Source: Gemmatimonadota bacterium (GTDB lineage: Bacteria > Gemmatimonadota > Gemmatimonadetes > Gemmatimonadales > Gemmatimonadaceae). Taken from it: 14,051 nt of DNA. The notes under the pieces are model-generated. The model saw only the letters and a list, made by a program, of their open reading frames with translations. It searched no databases and had not been told where the DNA came from. Both the position numbers and the translations under genes were made by a program. Location: the NCBI GenBank assembly GCA_028287205.1, contig JAQBQC010000305.1:1-14051 (forward strand), in the 5' to 3' direction. Of the stretch, positions 1 through 6,044 are shown piece after piece. Numbering within the stretch: position 1 is the first letter of the stretch; every line of letters starts with the position of its first letter.

Positions 1-1155
1 GATGCGATCCTGCACGATATACGGCTCCTCCTCCGCAGCCGCGAGCCCCGCCTCCCACTCGGCGTCCGTCGCCTCCCACCCAAGCACGATCCCCTTTCCG
101 CCATACTCGTCGTTCGGCTTGAGCACGAGCCGTTCACGGTTGTCGCGGATGAATCGCGGCAGATCGACCTCCTTGCCGTCGAACACCGTGCGCCGCTCCT
201 CCACCACGCGAGTCCACGGGATGTGCGCCTCGATCGCCTCCGCCTCCTCGGCGCTGAACATGCGCGCATTGCGCTCGTCGCTCAGCACCGCGAGACTCGC
301 CTTCTTGTGCATCAGCTTGCAGGAGAAGGGATTCACCATGCACACCGCGCGGTCGCGCACCGCGCGGATCACCGGCCCATCGACCCCGCATCGTTCCACC
401 AGCTCGTGGATCAAAACACGCTTGTAGATGAGCGAGATCTCGAAATCCCCGGCGCGCAGCACGCCGCCGTGATATTCCACCTCGCGCGGGTCGACGATCC
501 TGCATTCGAGCCCCTGGCTCGCGAAGTAGCGCTCGAACAGCAGGAACTCGCTGAACGTCGGCACCTCGCGCCAGTCGAGGATCGCGATCTTCGGCTTCGT
601 GCGCGCGCCCGACCATTCCTCGAAGGCGCCCAGCAGCGATCGCAGCACACCGGCGCGCGCGGGGAGTGGACGCAGATGATGGTCCCGCTGGAACTCGCGC
701 ATCACCGGCATCCCCTCGAACAGCTCGGTGAGCGCGTCGTTGTACGCCGCGCCTGCCGGCGTCTCCGCGTTGTACTCGGTAAAGCGCAGCCCTCGTCCCT
801 CGTCGACGAAAAACGCATCGAGCCGCGACGTCGGACTCGCTGCCGCGAATCCGGGATCGACCATCACGAGCTGCTCCTCCCAGTCCGTGAGCCGCAGCTG
901 CGCGCGCACGCTGTCGTCCGCGAGCGCGGCGCGCTGCGCCGTCGCGAACGCGCGCAGCACGATAGCCGCGCGATCGCGGCACATCGCGTACTCGCGCGCG
1001 GTCATCCATCGCGGACGCACCACCGTGCACACGGGCCGCCCGCCAAACGTGAGCCCGCGCCGCTCGATCTGCTCGTCCAGCCACGATTGCGAGTCGTCCG
1101 CCAGCCCGCCCGCGAGCAGGTCGTGGTAGCGGGCGATCGCGTTTTCAGTGCTCAC
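1..1155 (-). CDS. ATP-grasp ligase-like protein, C-terminus cut by window edge
   Basis: An open frame of 385 codons without a stop runs off the left edge, so the C-terminus is missing. The GTG start at 1155 overlaps the TGA of the upstream ligase gene as GTGA, which decides the start. Visible motifs are an EYNAETPAG stretch (residues 127-135), like the EYN-x-x-x-P segment of glutathionylspermidine synthase-type and circularly permuted ATP-grasp proteins, then KPNDEYGGKG (346-355), a nucleotide-binding lysine plus glycine-rich loop, then a PYIVQDR segment (378-384) matching the strand after the loop in ATP-grasp folds. The nucleotide-binding part lies after a long N-terminal region, as in glutathionylspermidine synthase. 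Such enzymes join a carboxylate to an amine, thiol or alcohol through an acyl phosphate. It is last in view of a four-gene operon with another ATP-grasp protein and two esterases. The fold is fairly safe; the substrate is unknown. Confidence 0.85.
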   Translation of the reverse strand, partial: MSTENAIARYHDLLAGGLADDSQSWLDEQIERRGLTFGGRPVCTVVRPRWMTAREYAMCRDRAAIVLRAFATAQRAALADDSVRAQLRLTDWEEQLVMVDPGFAAASPTSRLDAFFVDEGRGLRFTEYNAETPAGAAYNDALTELFEGMPVMREFQRDHHLRPLPARAGVLRSLLGAFEEWSGARTKPKIAILDWREVPTFSEFLLFERYFASQGLECRIVDPREVEYHGGVLRAGDFEISLIYKRVLIHELVERCGVDGPVIRAVRDRAVCMVNPFSCKLMHKKASLAVLSDERNARMFSAEEAEAIEAHIPWTRVVEERRTVFDGKEVDLPRFIRDNRERLVLKPNDEYGGKGIVLGWEATDAEWEAGLAAAEEEPYIVQDRI

Positions 1156-2099
1156 CCTTCGCGCCGCCCGAGCAGAAAATCGCCGCGGGAGACATTCATC
1201 TTGCGCCGCGGCGCCTTCGCCAGGCGAATCGCGAGATCCGCCATGTGCTTGACGGTCCAGTCGAAGTAGTGCGGCGTGAGCGAGTTGATGTCCATGTCGG
1301 GCGCGGGATTCATGAAGTCGATCGCGTACGGAACCCCGTCTCGCACAGCCCACTCCACGGTGTTCATGTCGTAGCCGAGCGCCTTCACGAGTGTGAGCGA
1401 ATCCTTCACCACGCGCGCGCCGAGCTCCGGTGCGAGATGCTCGTGCTCCACGTGGTATTTGCGCTCGCGCGGATCGTACTTCATGGGCAGCACCTCGCTC
1501 TGGCCGAGGCAGAGGCACCGAATGTACTGATCCCACTCGATGAACTCCTGCAGCACCATGGTGAGCTGTCCAGACCCATCGTACGCCGCGAACAGCTCTT
1601 CGAGCGTGCGGCAGATGTACACGTCCCGCCAGCCGCCGCCGTGCGCATCCTTCAGCACGCAAGGCAGTCCTATATAGGAGAGAATTCCCTCCCAATCGAG
1701 CGGGTACACGAGGTTGCGCAGGCTCTCCTTGTGATTGATCCCCGGGATGTATTCCTTGTTCGGCAGCACCACCGTCTTCGGGCTCGCGACGCCGAGCTTC
1801 GTGGCCAGTCCGGCCTCGAAGAACTTGTCGTCCGCCGTCCACATGAAGGGGTTGTTGATCACCGTCACGCCCTGCAGCAAGGCGTACTTGAGGTACGAGC
1901 GGTAGTACGGCACCTCGTGCGAGATGCGGTCGATGAGCACCGCGTAGTTGGCGGGATCATCCATCCTCGTTCCGCCAAGCTGCACGAGCTCCGCGGCTAC
2001 GCCTTCCTCACGCTCGTTCACTTCCTTGATGAACGCAGGCGGAAAGCTCCACTCACGCCCCACGATCAACCCGATCCGCTTCTCGTTGCCTCGCGCCAT
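1152..2099 (-). CDS. RimK/glutathione-synthase-like ATP-grasp ligase
   Basis: A 315-residue cytosolic protein with an ATP-grasp layout. An N-terminal Rossmann-like pre-domain begins at RIGLIVGREW (8-17). A nucleotide-binding lysine in CVLKDAHGGGW (147-157) is followed by the glycine-rich loop, the LQEFI strand (183-187), YIR (192-194), and a C-terminal metal/ATP site with E249 and the DFMNPAPDMD stretch (261-270; D261 and N264 are the expected ligands). Enzymes of this fold make amide or similar bonds using ATP. An upstream in-frame ATG at 2219 lies inside the preceding esterase gene; I chose 2099 because a GGGAG ribosome site sits 7 nt before it and the N-terminus then opens directly into the fold. 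It follows the esterase gene by 14 nt and overlaps the next ATP-grasp gene by GTGA. The substrate cannot be read from the sequence. Confidence 0.9.
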   Translation of the reverse strand: MARGNEKRIGLIVGREWSFPPAFIKEVNEREEGVAAELVQLGGTRMDDPANYAVLIDRISHEVPYYRSYLKYALLQGVTVINNPFMWTADDKFFEAGLATKLGVASPKTVVLPNKEYIPGINHKESLRNLVYPLDWEGILSYIGLPCVLKDAHGGGWRDVYICRTLEELFAAYDGSGQLTMVLQEFIEWDQYIRCLCLGQSEVLPMKYDPRERKYHVEHEHLAPELGARVVKDSLTLVKALGYDMNTVEWAVRDGVPYAIDFMNPAPDMDINSLTPHYFDWTVKHMADLAIRLAKAPRRKMNVSRGDFLLGRREG

Positions 2100-2106
2100 C
2101 GTCTTG

Positions 2107-2111
2107 CTCCC
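2107..2111 (-). promoter_or_regulatory. Shine-Dalgarno GGGAG for the RimK-like gene
   Basis: GGGAG on the minus strand lies 7 nt before the ATG at 2099, just after the stop of the upstream esterase gene. It supports the 315-residue product over the longer reading frame that would overlap the esterase by about 105 nt. Confidence 0.7.
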
Positions 2112-2113
2112 GG

Positions 2114-2833
2114 TCAGTCGCTTCCGCCGATGTACATGCGAACCATCTGCTCCCACCACGGCCAATCGTGTGCCCAGCCATCCCATACGCGAAAAGCGTG
2201 CGGGATTCCCTTCGCCCAAAGAGTCCGCGAAAACATCTCGTTGGTCCAGTGCATCGAGTCATCGCGCCCGATCGCGAAGATGATGTCCATTCGCCGGATC
2301 GCCGCCAGTCGCCCCGAATCGTGCTCGTTGGCCACGAAGTCCGCGGGGTTGTTGAAGTAGACCGAATCGTTGGAGTAACCGCCGGTTTGCTCCTTGATGT
2401 CGTACAACCCGCTCATTCCCAGCACGCGTCCCGTGATCTCGGGATGGCGAAGGCCGAAGCTCATCGCGTGGTACGCGCCAAAGCTCGCGCCGGCGGTGAT
2501 GAGGAACGGGTTGCCGTTCATGTGCGTCGACAGCGGCAGCACCTCGTGCAGTAGATAGCGCTCGTACGCCTCGTGCCTGCGCGCGCGGTCCGCCGGATGC
2601 GAGTGCGTCGCGTACCAGCTCTCGTCATCCACGCTGTCCACGCAGTACAGCTGGAGCCATCCCTTCTCGAGATGCTCGCCGAGCGCGCCGATCATCCCGC
2701 GATCTTCCCACTCGAAGAAGCGCCCCATCGATGTCGGGAACACGAGCACGCGCGCGCCGGCGTGGCCGAAGATGAGCAGATCCATGTTTTTGCCGAGCGA
2801 AGGGCTCTGCCATCGACGGTGCTCGCGATGCAT
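2114..2833 (-). CDS. PF00756-like esterase, alpha/beta hydrolase
   Basis: A 239-residue predicted cytosolic alpha/beta hydrolase. The nucleophile elbow is G-A-S-F-G (115-119, Ser117). Likely partners are Asp191 or Asp192 in GRDDSM and His222 in GWAHDW, in the order and spacing expected of a Ser-Asp-His triad. GHAGARVLVFPTSMGRFFEW (23-42) would supply the first strands and the oxyanion region. Length and layout fit compact members of the putative esterase family (PF00756), related to enterochelin and S-formylglutathione esterases. The ATG shares its A with the TGA of the upstream esterase gene (TGATG), which points to coupled translation; a longer frame starting at 2950 would lie inside that gene and was rejected. 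No signal peptide is seen. Together with the two ATP-grasp genes downstream it probably hydrolyses an ester or transfers an acyl group in the same pathway; the substrate is unknown. Confidence 0.9.
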   Translation of the reverse strand: MHREHRRWQSPSLGKNMDLLIFGHAGARVLVFPTSMGRFFEWEDRGMIGALGEHLEKGWLQLYCVDSVDDESWYATHSHPADRARRHEAYERYLLHEVLPLSTHMNGNPFLITAGASFGAYHAMSFGLRHPEITGRVLGMSGLYDIKEQTGGYSNDSVYFNNPADFVANEHDSGRLAAIRRMDIIFAIGRDDSMHWTNEMFSRTLWAKGIPHAFRVWDGWAHDWPWWEQMVRMYIGGSD

Positions 2834-3630
2834 CAGCGGTTCGCCGGATAGAGGAAGTGCAGCATCGCGGGCGCGATCTCCGCCCACGCCGACTCCGTAT
2901 GCCGCGCGCCCTCGATTTCCTGATAGTGCAGCGACTCGCCCTCCGTCCATCCCTTCGCCACGAGCGCATCGCGCACGCGCCGCGCTCCTGCGACCACCCC
3001 TTCACCCTCCGCCGTTCCCGTGGAGAGCCACACGCGCAGCGGCGGAGCGGTATGCAGCGCGCGCACGCGACGTACGATGAACCGATTGTCCCACCACACA
3101 CTCGGGCTCAGCACCGCGACGTTCCAGAAAATTCCCGAGTACTTGAGCGCCAGATACAGCGACACCAGCCCGCCCAGCGACGAGCCCCCGATGCCGGTGT
3201 TGCGCGCGTCGGCGAGCGTGCGGTATTCGGCATCGATGAACGGCTTGAGCTCCTCCACGAGCATCCGGCCGTACCTGTCGGCATTTCCGCCGGCGCGCTT
3301 GGCCGAGTCGCGCGTGGGAGTGTACTCGTCGATGCGATAGGCGCCCGCATTGTAGATCCCGACGATGATGAGCGGCGCAACGAGCCCCGCACCGATCATC
3401 TGCTCCGCCGCCTCGTCCAGCCGCCACTCGCCGCTGAACGACGTCGCCGCATCGAAAAGGTTCTGGCCATCCTGCATGTACAGCACGGGATAGCGCCGGT
3501 TCACCTCCTCGTCGTATCCGGGCGGGAGGTACACGATGACGTCGTGCTCGCTCTCGAGAAAGCGCGAGCGCACCCCCTCGTGCATGCGGAAGCTACCCGT
3601 GAGGGTGTGCGGTTTTTGCTCGTCTGACAT
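2833..3630 (-). CDS. COG2819/IroE-like esterase, alpha/beta hydrolase
   Basis: A 265-residue predicted esterase and the first gene of the four-gene operon. The sequence shows VIVYLPPGYDEE (31-42), YPVLYMQDGQNLFD (47-60), the family-typical strand and oxyanion segment, and the nucleophile elbow GGSSLGG (148-154, Ser151). The C-terminal histidine is His244 in GARHTESAW. Where relatives usually have Asp in a D-x-GT-x-E segment this protein has STGTAEGEG (203-211), so the acidic member of the triad is not clear; E208 or E210 may serve, or it may use a Ser-His dyad as reported for IroE. No signal peptide is present, so it is likely cytosolic. No good ribosome site precedes the ATG. Enterochelin/siderophore hydrolases are in this superfamily, but no siderophore gene is nearby, so only the general esterase activity is supported. 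Confidence 0.92.
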   Translation of the reverse strand: MSDEQKPHTLTGSFRMHEGVRSRFLESEHDVIVYLPPGYDEEVNRRYPVLYMQDGQNLFDAATSFSGEWRLDEAAEQMIGAGLVAPLIIVGIYNAGAYRIDEYTPTRDSAKRAGGNADRYGRMLVEELKPFIDAEYRTLADARNTGIGGSSLGGLVSLYLALKYSGIFWNVAVLSPSVWWDNRFIVRRVRALHTAPPLRVWLSTGTAEGEGVVAGARRVRDALVAKGWTEGESLHYQEIEGARHTESAWAEIAPAMLHFLYPANR

Positions 3631-3722
3631 TGGGGAAATTGAGAGGAATCGCCACTCTCAGGGCAAGTGCCGAACCAGCTGGGGTGGAGGCGCTCAGGGA
3701 TCAGCGTGCGGCATCAGAGGCA

Positions 3723-3824
3723 AACTGCTGAGCACGAATCAAACCAATACGAGACGAATCGCATCGCAGCCAATCCGCGCACCGGTTCGATTCGTCCCAT
3801 TCGTCTCATTCGTGTCCAGCAGTT
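3723..3824. repeat. 102-bp imperfect palindrome with 9-bp periodic arms
   Basis: The left arm (3723-3761) and right arm (3788-3824) are reverse complements over most of their length, starting with a perfect 8-bp end, AACTGCTG (3723-3730) against CAGCAGTT (3817-3824), and ending with GACGAATCG on both arms. The 26-bp spacer is 3762-3787. Read on the minus strand, the right arm is a tandem of 9-mers: ACGAATGAG, ACGAATGGG, ACGAATCGA. It lies in the 214-nt gap between the stop of the cysteine-rich protein gene and the start of the esterase operon, both on the minus strand, so it may end the first transcript. Nothing else is recognisable in the gap. It could be a terminator-like hairpin, a REP-type element or a degenerate miniature element. 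Confidence 0.75.
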
Positions 3825-3844
3825 CATCTAAGCGCGTTTCTAAC

Positions 3845-5104
3845 TCACTCCGCCTTCAACCCCGGTGGCGCCACTGTGATCAGCCGCGCGCCGTACCGGC
3901 ACGCCTCGATGTACCCCGGCTCGCTCACGGCGCAGAACGTCTCGCGCACCTCGGGCCTCTGCTCGAGACTCACCGACTCTTCTCCCACCGCCTCGTAGCA
4001 GCGCGACTTGAGATGGTGCGCATCCACCTTCTGGCAGAACGACACGCCGTCGGCGGTCTTCGCGCTCACGTCGATGATGTTCTTCACGACGCCGATGATG
4101 CACCACTCGCGATACTTCTCCGGCGCGTTCGCGCAGAGGTCGATCGCCTTGAGGTGATCGCCGACCACGAACGAGTTGATGTCCGTGCCGAAGCCCGTGA
4201 AGCACATGTAACGGTAATTCTCCGGCACCTTCATGCAGTCCTTCGCGACCTGCGGCATCTTGTGGTCGTCGAAGTACATGATGATCGACACCTGGTTCTG
4301 ATAGCACGTCGTCAGATACCGCTCCGGCAGGATCGAGCACGGATAGTTGAGATCCTTCTTGTCGATCTGCTTGAACGACCGCGCCTCTTCCGGCATGTCC
4401 ATCCCCGGCATTCCGTGATGCGGCTCCGTTGCGTCGACCACGTTTTCCATGAACGCGCCGCCGTAACACGACTCGCGGTCCCACGACTCCACGAGCAGAT
4501 CGCATCCCTTGAGCGATTCGACGAGGTTGTGCTCGTAGTGCATCGTGAGCCCGTGTCCGAGCCCATGCGCGCACTGGAAGCGCAGCCACCCGTACACGCC
4601 CGGCTGCGACCACGGCACACACAGATCGCGCACCGATGTCGAGTCGACCTTTCCGGAATACGCGAAGTACGCCTCGATCACGCCGTGGTAGCATCCCGAC
4701 TGAAAGGCGTCGGTGCAGCTCGAGAAGGTGCGCTCGACGTTCTTGTCGGCATCGAAGGCGTGCATCCCGATCGCGTGTGCGTACACGTGCCCGAACCCGC
4801 GCACGTCGCGGTCACCGTTCGCGACCTGCATGAGCGTACCCATGGCGAGCTTCGGTCCACCGACATCAACCAACGGGATCAGGTGCTTCTCGTAGCACGG
4901 GATCTTGTCGCCGTTGATCTTCGAGCAGCTCTCGAGTGCGGCCTTCGCCAGCGCGATCGAGTCCCCACCCGACCGCAGCTCGGCCGCCGAAGCCTCGGGC
5001 ACATCGGCACTGCCCGCGCGCCACAGCTGCTTCTGCACTACCAGCGCCACGATGGCGGCGGCAATCAGTGTCGCGGCGAGGGCCGCGCGGCGTGATCTGG
5101 TCAT
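3845..5104 (-). CDS. Membrane-anchored cysteine-pair repeat protein, unknown function
   Basis: I do not recognise a named family. The 419-residue product has a positively charged start and a hydrophobic segment (about 8-24), a signal anchor or uncleaved signal peptide, so the rest should be outside the cytoplasm. It has 18 cysteines in nine pairs: 60/70, 130/138, 162/178, 201/213, 256/267, 290/301, 324/335, 357/369 and 391/402. First cysteines of the last five pairs are 33-34 residues apart, the period of TPR-like helical repeats. The second cysteine is often followed by an aromatic and Gly, as in CYHG (138-141), CYGG (213-216) and CFTG (301-304). Histidines cluster in GHVYAHAIGMH (105-115) and CAHGLGHG (178-185). 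A Met/His-rich insert, HHGMPGMDMPEE (229-240), widens repeat 4. Each pair could form a disulfide in an oxidising compartment, as in Helicobacter Hcp Sel1-like proteins, though the spacing differs. There is no CXXCH haem motif. It is divergent from the small membrane protein gene. The coding call is strong; function is open. Confidence 0.85.
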   Translation of the reverse strand: MTRSRRAALAATLIAAAIVALVVQKQLWRAGSADVPEASAAELRSGGDSIALAKAALESCSKINGDKIPCYEKHLIPLVDVGGPKLAMGTLMQVANGDRDVRGFGHVYAHAIGMHAFDADKNVERTFSSCTDAFQSGCYHGVIEAYFAYSGKVDSTSVRDLCVPWSQPGVYGWLRFQCAHGLGHGLTMHYEHNLVESLKGCDLLVESWDRESCYGGAFMENVVDATEPHHGMPGMDMPEEARSFKQIDKKDLNYPCSILPERYLTTCYQNQVSIIMYFDDHKMPQVAKDCMKVPENYRYMCFTGFGTDINSFVVGDHLKAIDLCANAPEKYREWCIIGVVKNIIDVSAKTADGVSFCQKVDAHHLKSRCYEAVGEESVSLEQRPEVRETFCAVSEPGYIEACRYGARLITVAPPGLKAE

Positions 5105-5228
5105 ACCAATTAGACGCGTGCGAGAGTCAGATGGTCATTCCCGGGCAGCCTGCCTGGCTGTTAGCGTACCCCGCGGCAATATTCTCCCGCGTTTGGCTGG
5201 CCACTACTCAATCTCACCTCGGCACTCA
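5105..5228. other. Divergent intergenic region, promoters not resolved
   Basis: This 124-nt gap lies between two divergent genes and must hold promoters for both, but I see no convincing -35/-10 pair in either direction and no strong ribosome site before either ATG. A short stem, CAGCC (5146-5150) against GGCTG (5156-5160) with a 5-nt loop, sits near the middle and could be an operator or incidental. Confidence 0.35.
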
Positions 5229-5735
5229 ATGATTTCCACGACCGAACGCCCGCGAGGCGCCACCGCGCGTTGGACGCCACTCAGGGCAATCCTCGTGGGC
5301 GGACTGATCGCCGGCGCCTGCGACATGGCGTACGCGCTCCTCTGGTTCAGCGCGGCGAAGGGAGTGCCGTGGATGAAGATCCCCCAGTCGGTCGCGGCTG
5401 GCCTCATCGGCAAAGGCTCGTTCGACGGTGGCGCCGGAACCGTCGTCCTCGGATTCGCCCTGCACTGGCTGATCGCGTTCATCTGGACGGCCATCTACGT
5501 GTTTGCGGGACGGAGCCTGCTGCCGGATCTCCTGCGTAAGCCGATTCCCTACGGGCTCGTCTACGGCGCCTGGATCTACTTTTTCATGAACTGGGTGGTG
5601 CTCCCGCTGAGCGCGATGCACACGAAGCCGCACTTCGCCCCGCTCGACACGTGGCTCACGGGCCTCGCGGTGCACATGCTCGGGATCGGGCTCGCGATCT
5701 CGCTGAACGCGGCGAAGACCGCACCGCGCTCGTAG
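5229..5735 (+). CDS. Small four-helix membrane protein, unknown function
   Basis: A 168-residue predicted inner-membrane protein. Four hydrophobic segments are visible at about 18-40, 68-93, 106-130 and 142-160. Polar residues recur inside or next to the helices: H79-W80 at the start of helix 2, N121-W122 in helix 3, H149-M150 in helix 4. The arrangement (HW, IYVFAG, GLVYG, FMNWVVLPLS, then a last helix with HM) faintly recalls DUF1440/YagU-like inner-membrane proteins, which also carry conserved His residues in helices, but the match is from memory and weak. The frame is open far upstream, into DNA antisense to the cysteine-rich gene; I chose the ATG at 5229 because the hydrophobic domain follows it directly and the upstream part reads as low-complexity antisense. 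No strong ribosome site is seen. No function is proposed. Confidence 0.82.
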   Translation: MISTTERPRGATARWTPLRAILVGGLIAGACDMAYALLWFSAAKGVPWMKIPQSVAAGLIGKGSFDGGAGTVVLGFALHWLIAFIWTAIYVFAGRSLLPDLLRKPIPYGLVYGAWIYFFMNWVVLPLSAMHTKPHFAPLDTWLTGLAVHMLGIGLAISLNAAKTAPRS

Positions 5736-5740
5736 TCGCC

Positions 5741-5756
5741 CCCGCTTCTTCGCGGG
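5741..5756 (+). terminator. Short hairpin after the membrane protein gene
   Basis: CCCGC (5741-5745) pairs with GCGGG (5752-5756) around a 6-nt loop, 5 nt after the stop codon, followed by TTCGTCG rather than a clean T-run. It is a weak candidate for an intrinsic terminator; the larger palindromes downstream may do this job instead. Confidence 0.3.
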
Positions 5757-5788
5757 TTCGTCGCCTACACGGAGTTTCTTCCGTCTGT

Positions 5789-6024
5789 GTCCGTTCACTC
5801 CGTTCACTCCGTTCAATCCGTTTCTCACATTGTTACGACCTTCCCGGCGGCTGTCGCGAAAGTGCTCCTCATCGCACCATACTGGCACTAACAATTTGAT
5901 GAAACGAATTGAACGGAGTGAACGGACAAAAACGGATGCGCGCGAAGCGAAGTCTGTCCGTTTTGTTCGTCCGTCCGTTTTTGTTCGTCTGATCCGTTTG
6001 TGTCCGTATCCCACTGTTAGTGCC
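5789..6024. repeat. Three alternating copies of a 9-bp-periodic palindromic repeat
   Basis: This fills most of the 309-nt gap between two convergent genes. Copy 1 (5789-5835, minus sense), copy 2 (from 5884 to about 5937, plus sense) and copy 3 (about 5955-6024, minus sense) share one unit. Read in unit orientation they start with TAACA, and copies 2 and 3 both begin GGCACTAACA (5884-5893; complement at 6015-6024), a perfect 10-bp inverted end. Copy 1 reversed and copy 2 agree through TTGAACGGAGTGAACGGAC. Copy 2 can therefore pair with copy 1 (loop 5836-5888) or with copy 3, giving mutually exclusive hairpins. The spacer 5836-5883 holds nothing I recognise. The position suggests a two-way terminator or a REP/MITE-like mobile repeat; there is no transposase in the window. 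Confidence 0.75.
5791..5826 (+). repeat. Tandem 9-bp repeat, four units
   Basis: Four consecutive 9-mers: CCGTTCACT (5791-5799), CCGTTCACT (5800-5808), CCGTTCAAT (5809-5817) and CCGTTTCTC (5818-5826). They form the core of copy 1 of the larger palindromic array and have one unit more than the matching stretch of copy 2, so the array seems to vary by whole units. Confidence 0.85.
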
Positions 6025-6044
6025 CGCCGAGCGTCGTCGCCCGC

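Noticed and set aside
1..3630. Graspetide (ω-ester peptide) cluster
   Set aside because: ATP-grasp ligases are present, but I find no short precursor gene with a repeated acceptor core, and the ligases do not show recognisable microviridin-type features. Left only as a remote option if genes beyond the left edge supply a precursor.
4312..4620. Cytochrome c assignment for the cysteine-rich protein
   Set aside because: None of the 18 cysteines lies in a CXXCH motif, so covalent haem is not supported.
3536..5095. Long plus-strand open frame antisense to the cysteine-repeat gene
   Set aside because: It crosses the palindrome and two real genes, and its product is low-complexity His/Arg/Val. The minus strand has a signal anchor and periodic cysteines.
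5789..6024. CRISPR array
   Set aside because: The repeated unit is a 9-mer in direct tandem without spacers, copies alternate in orientation, and no cas gene is present.
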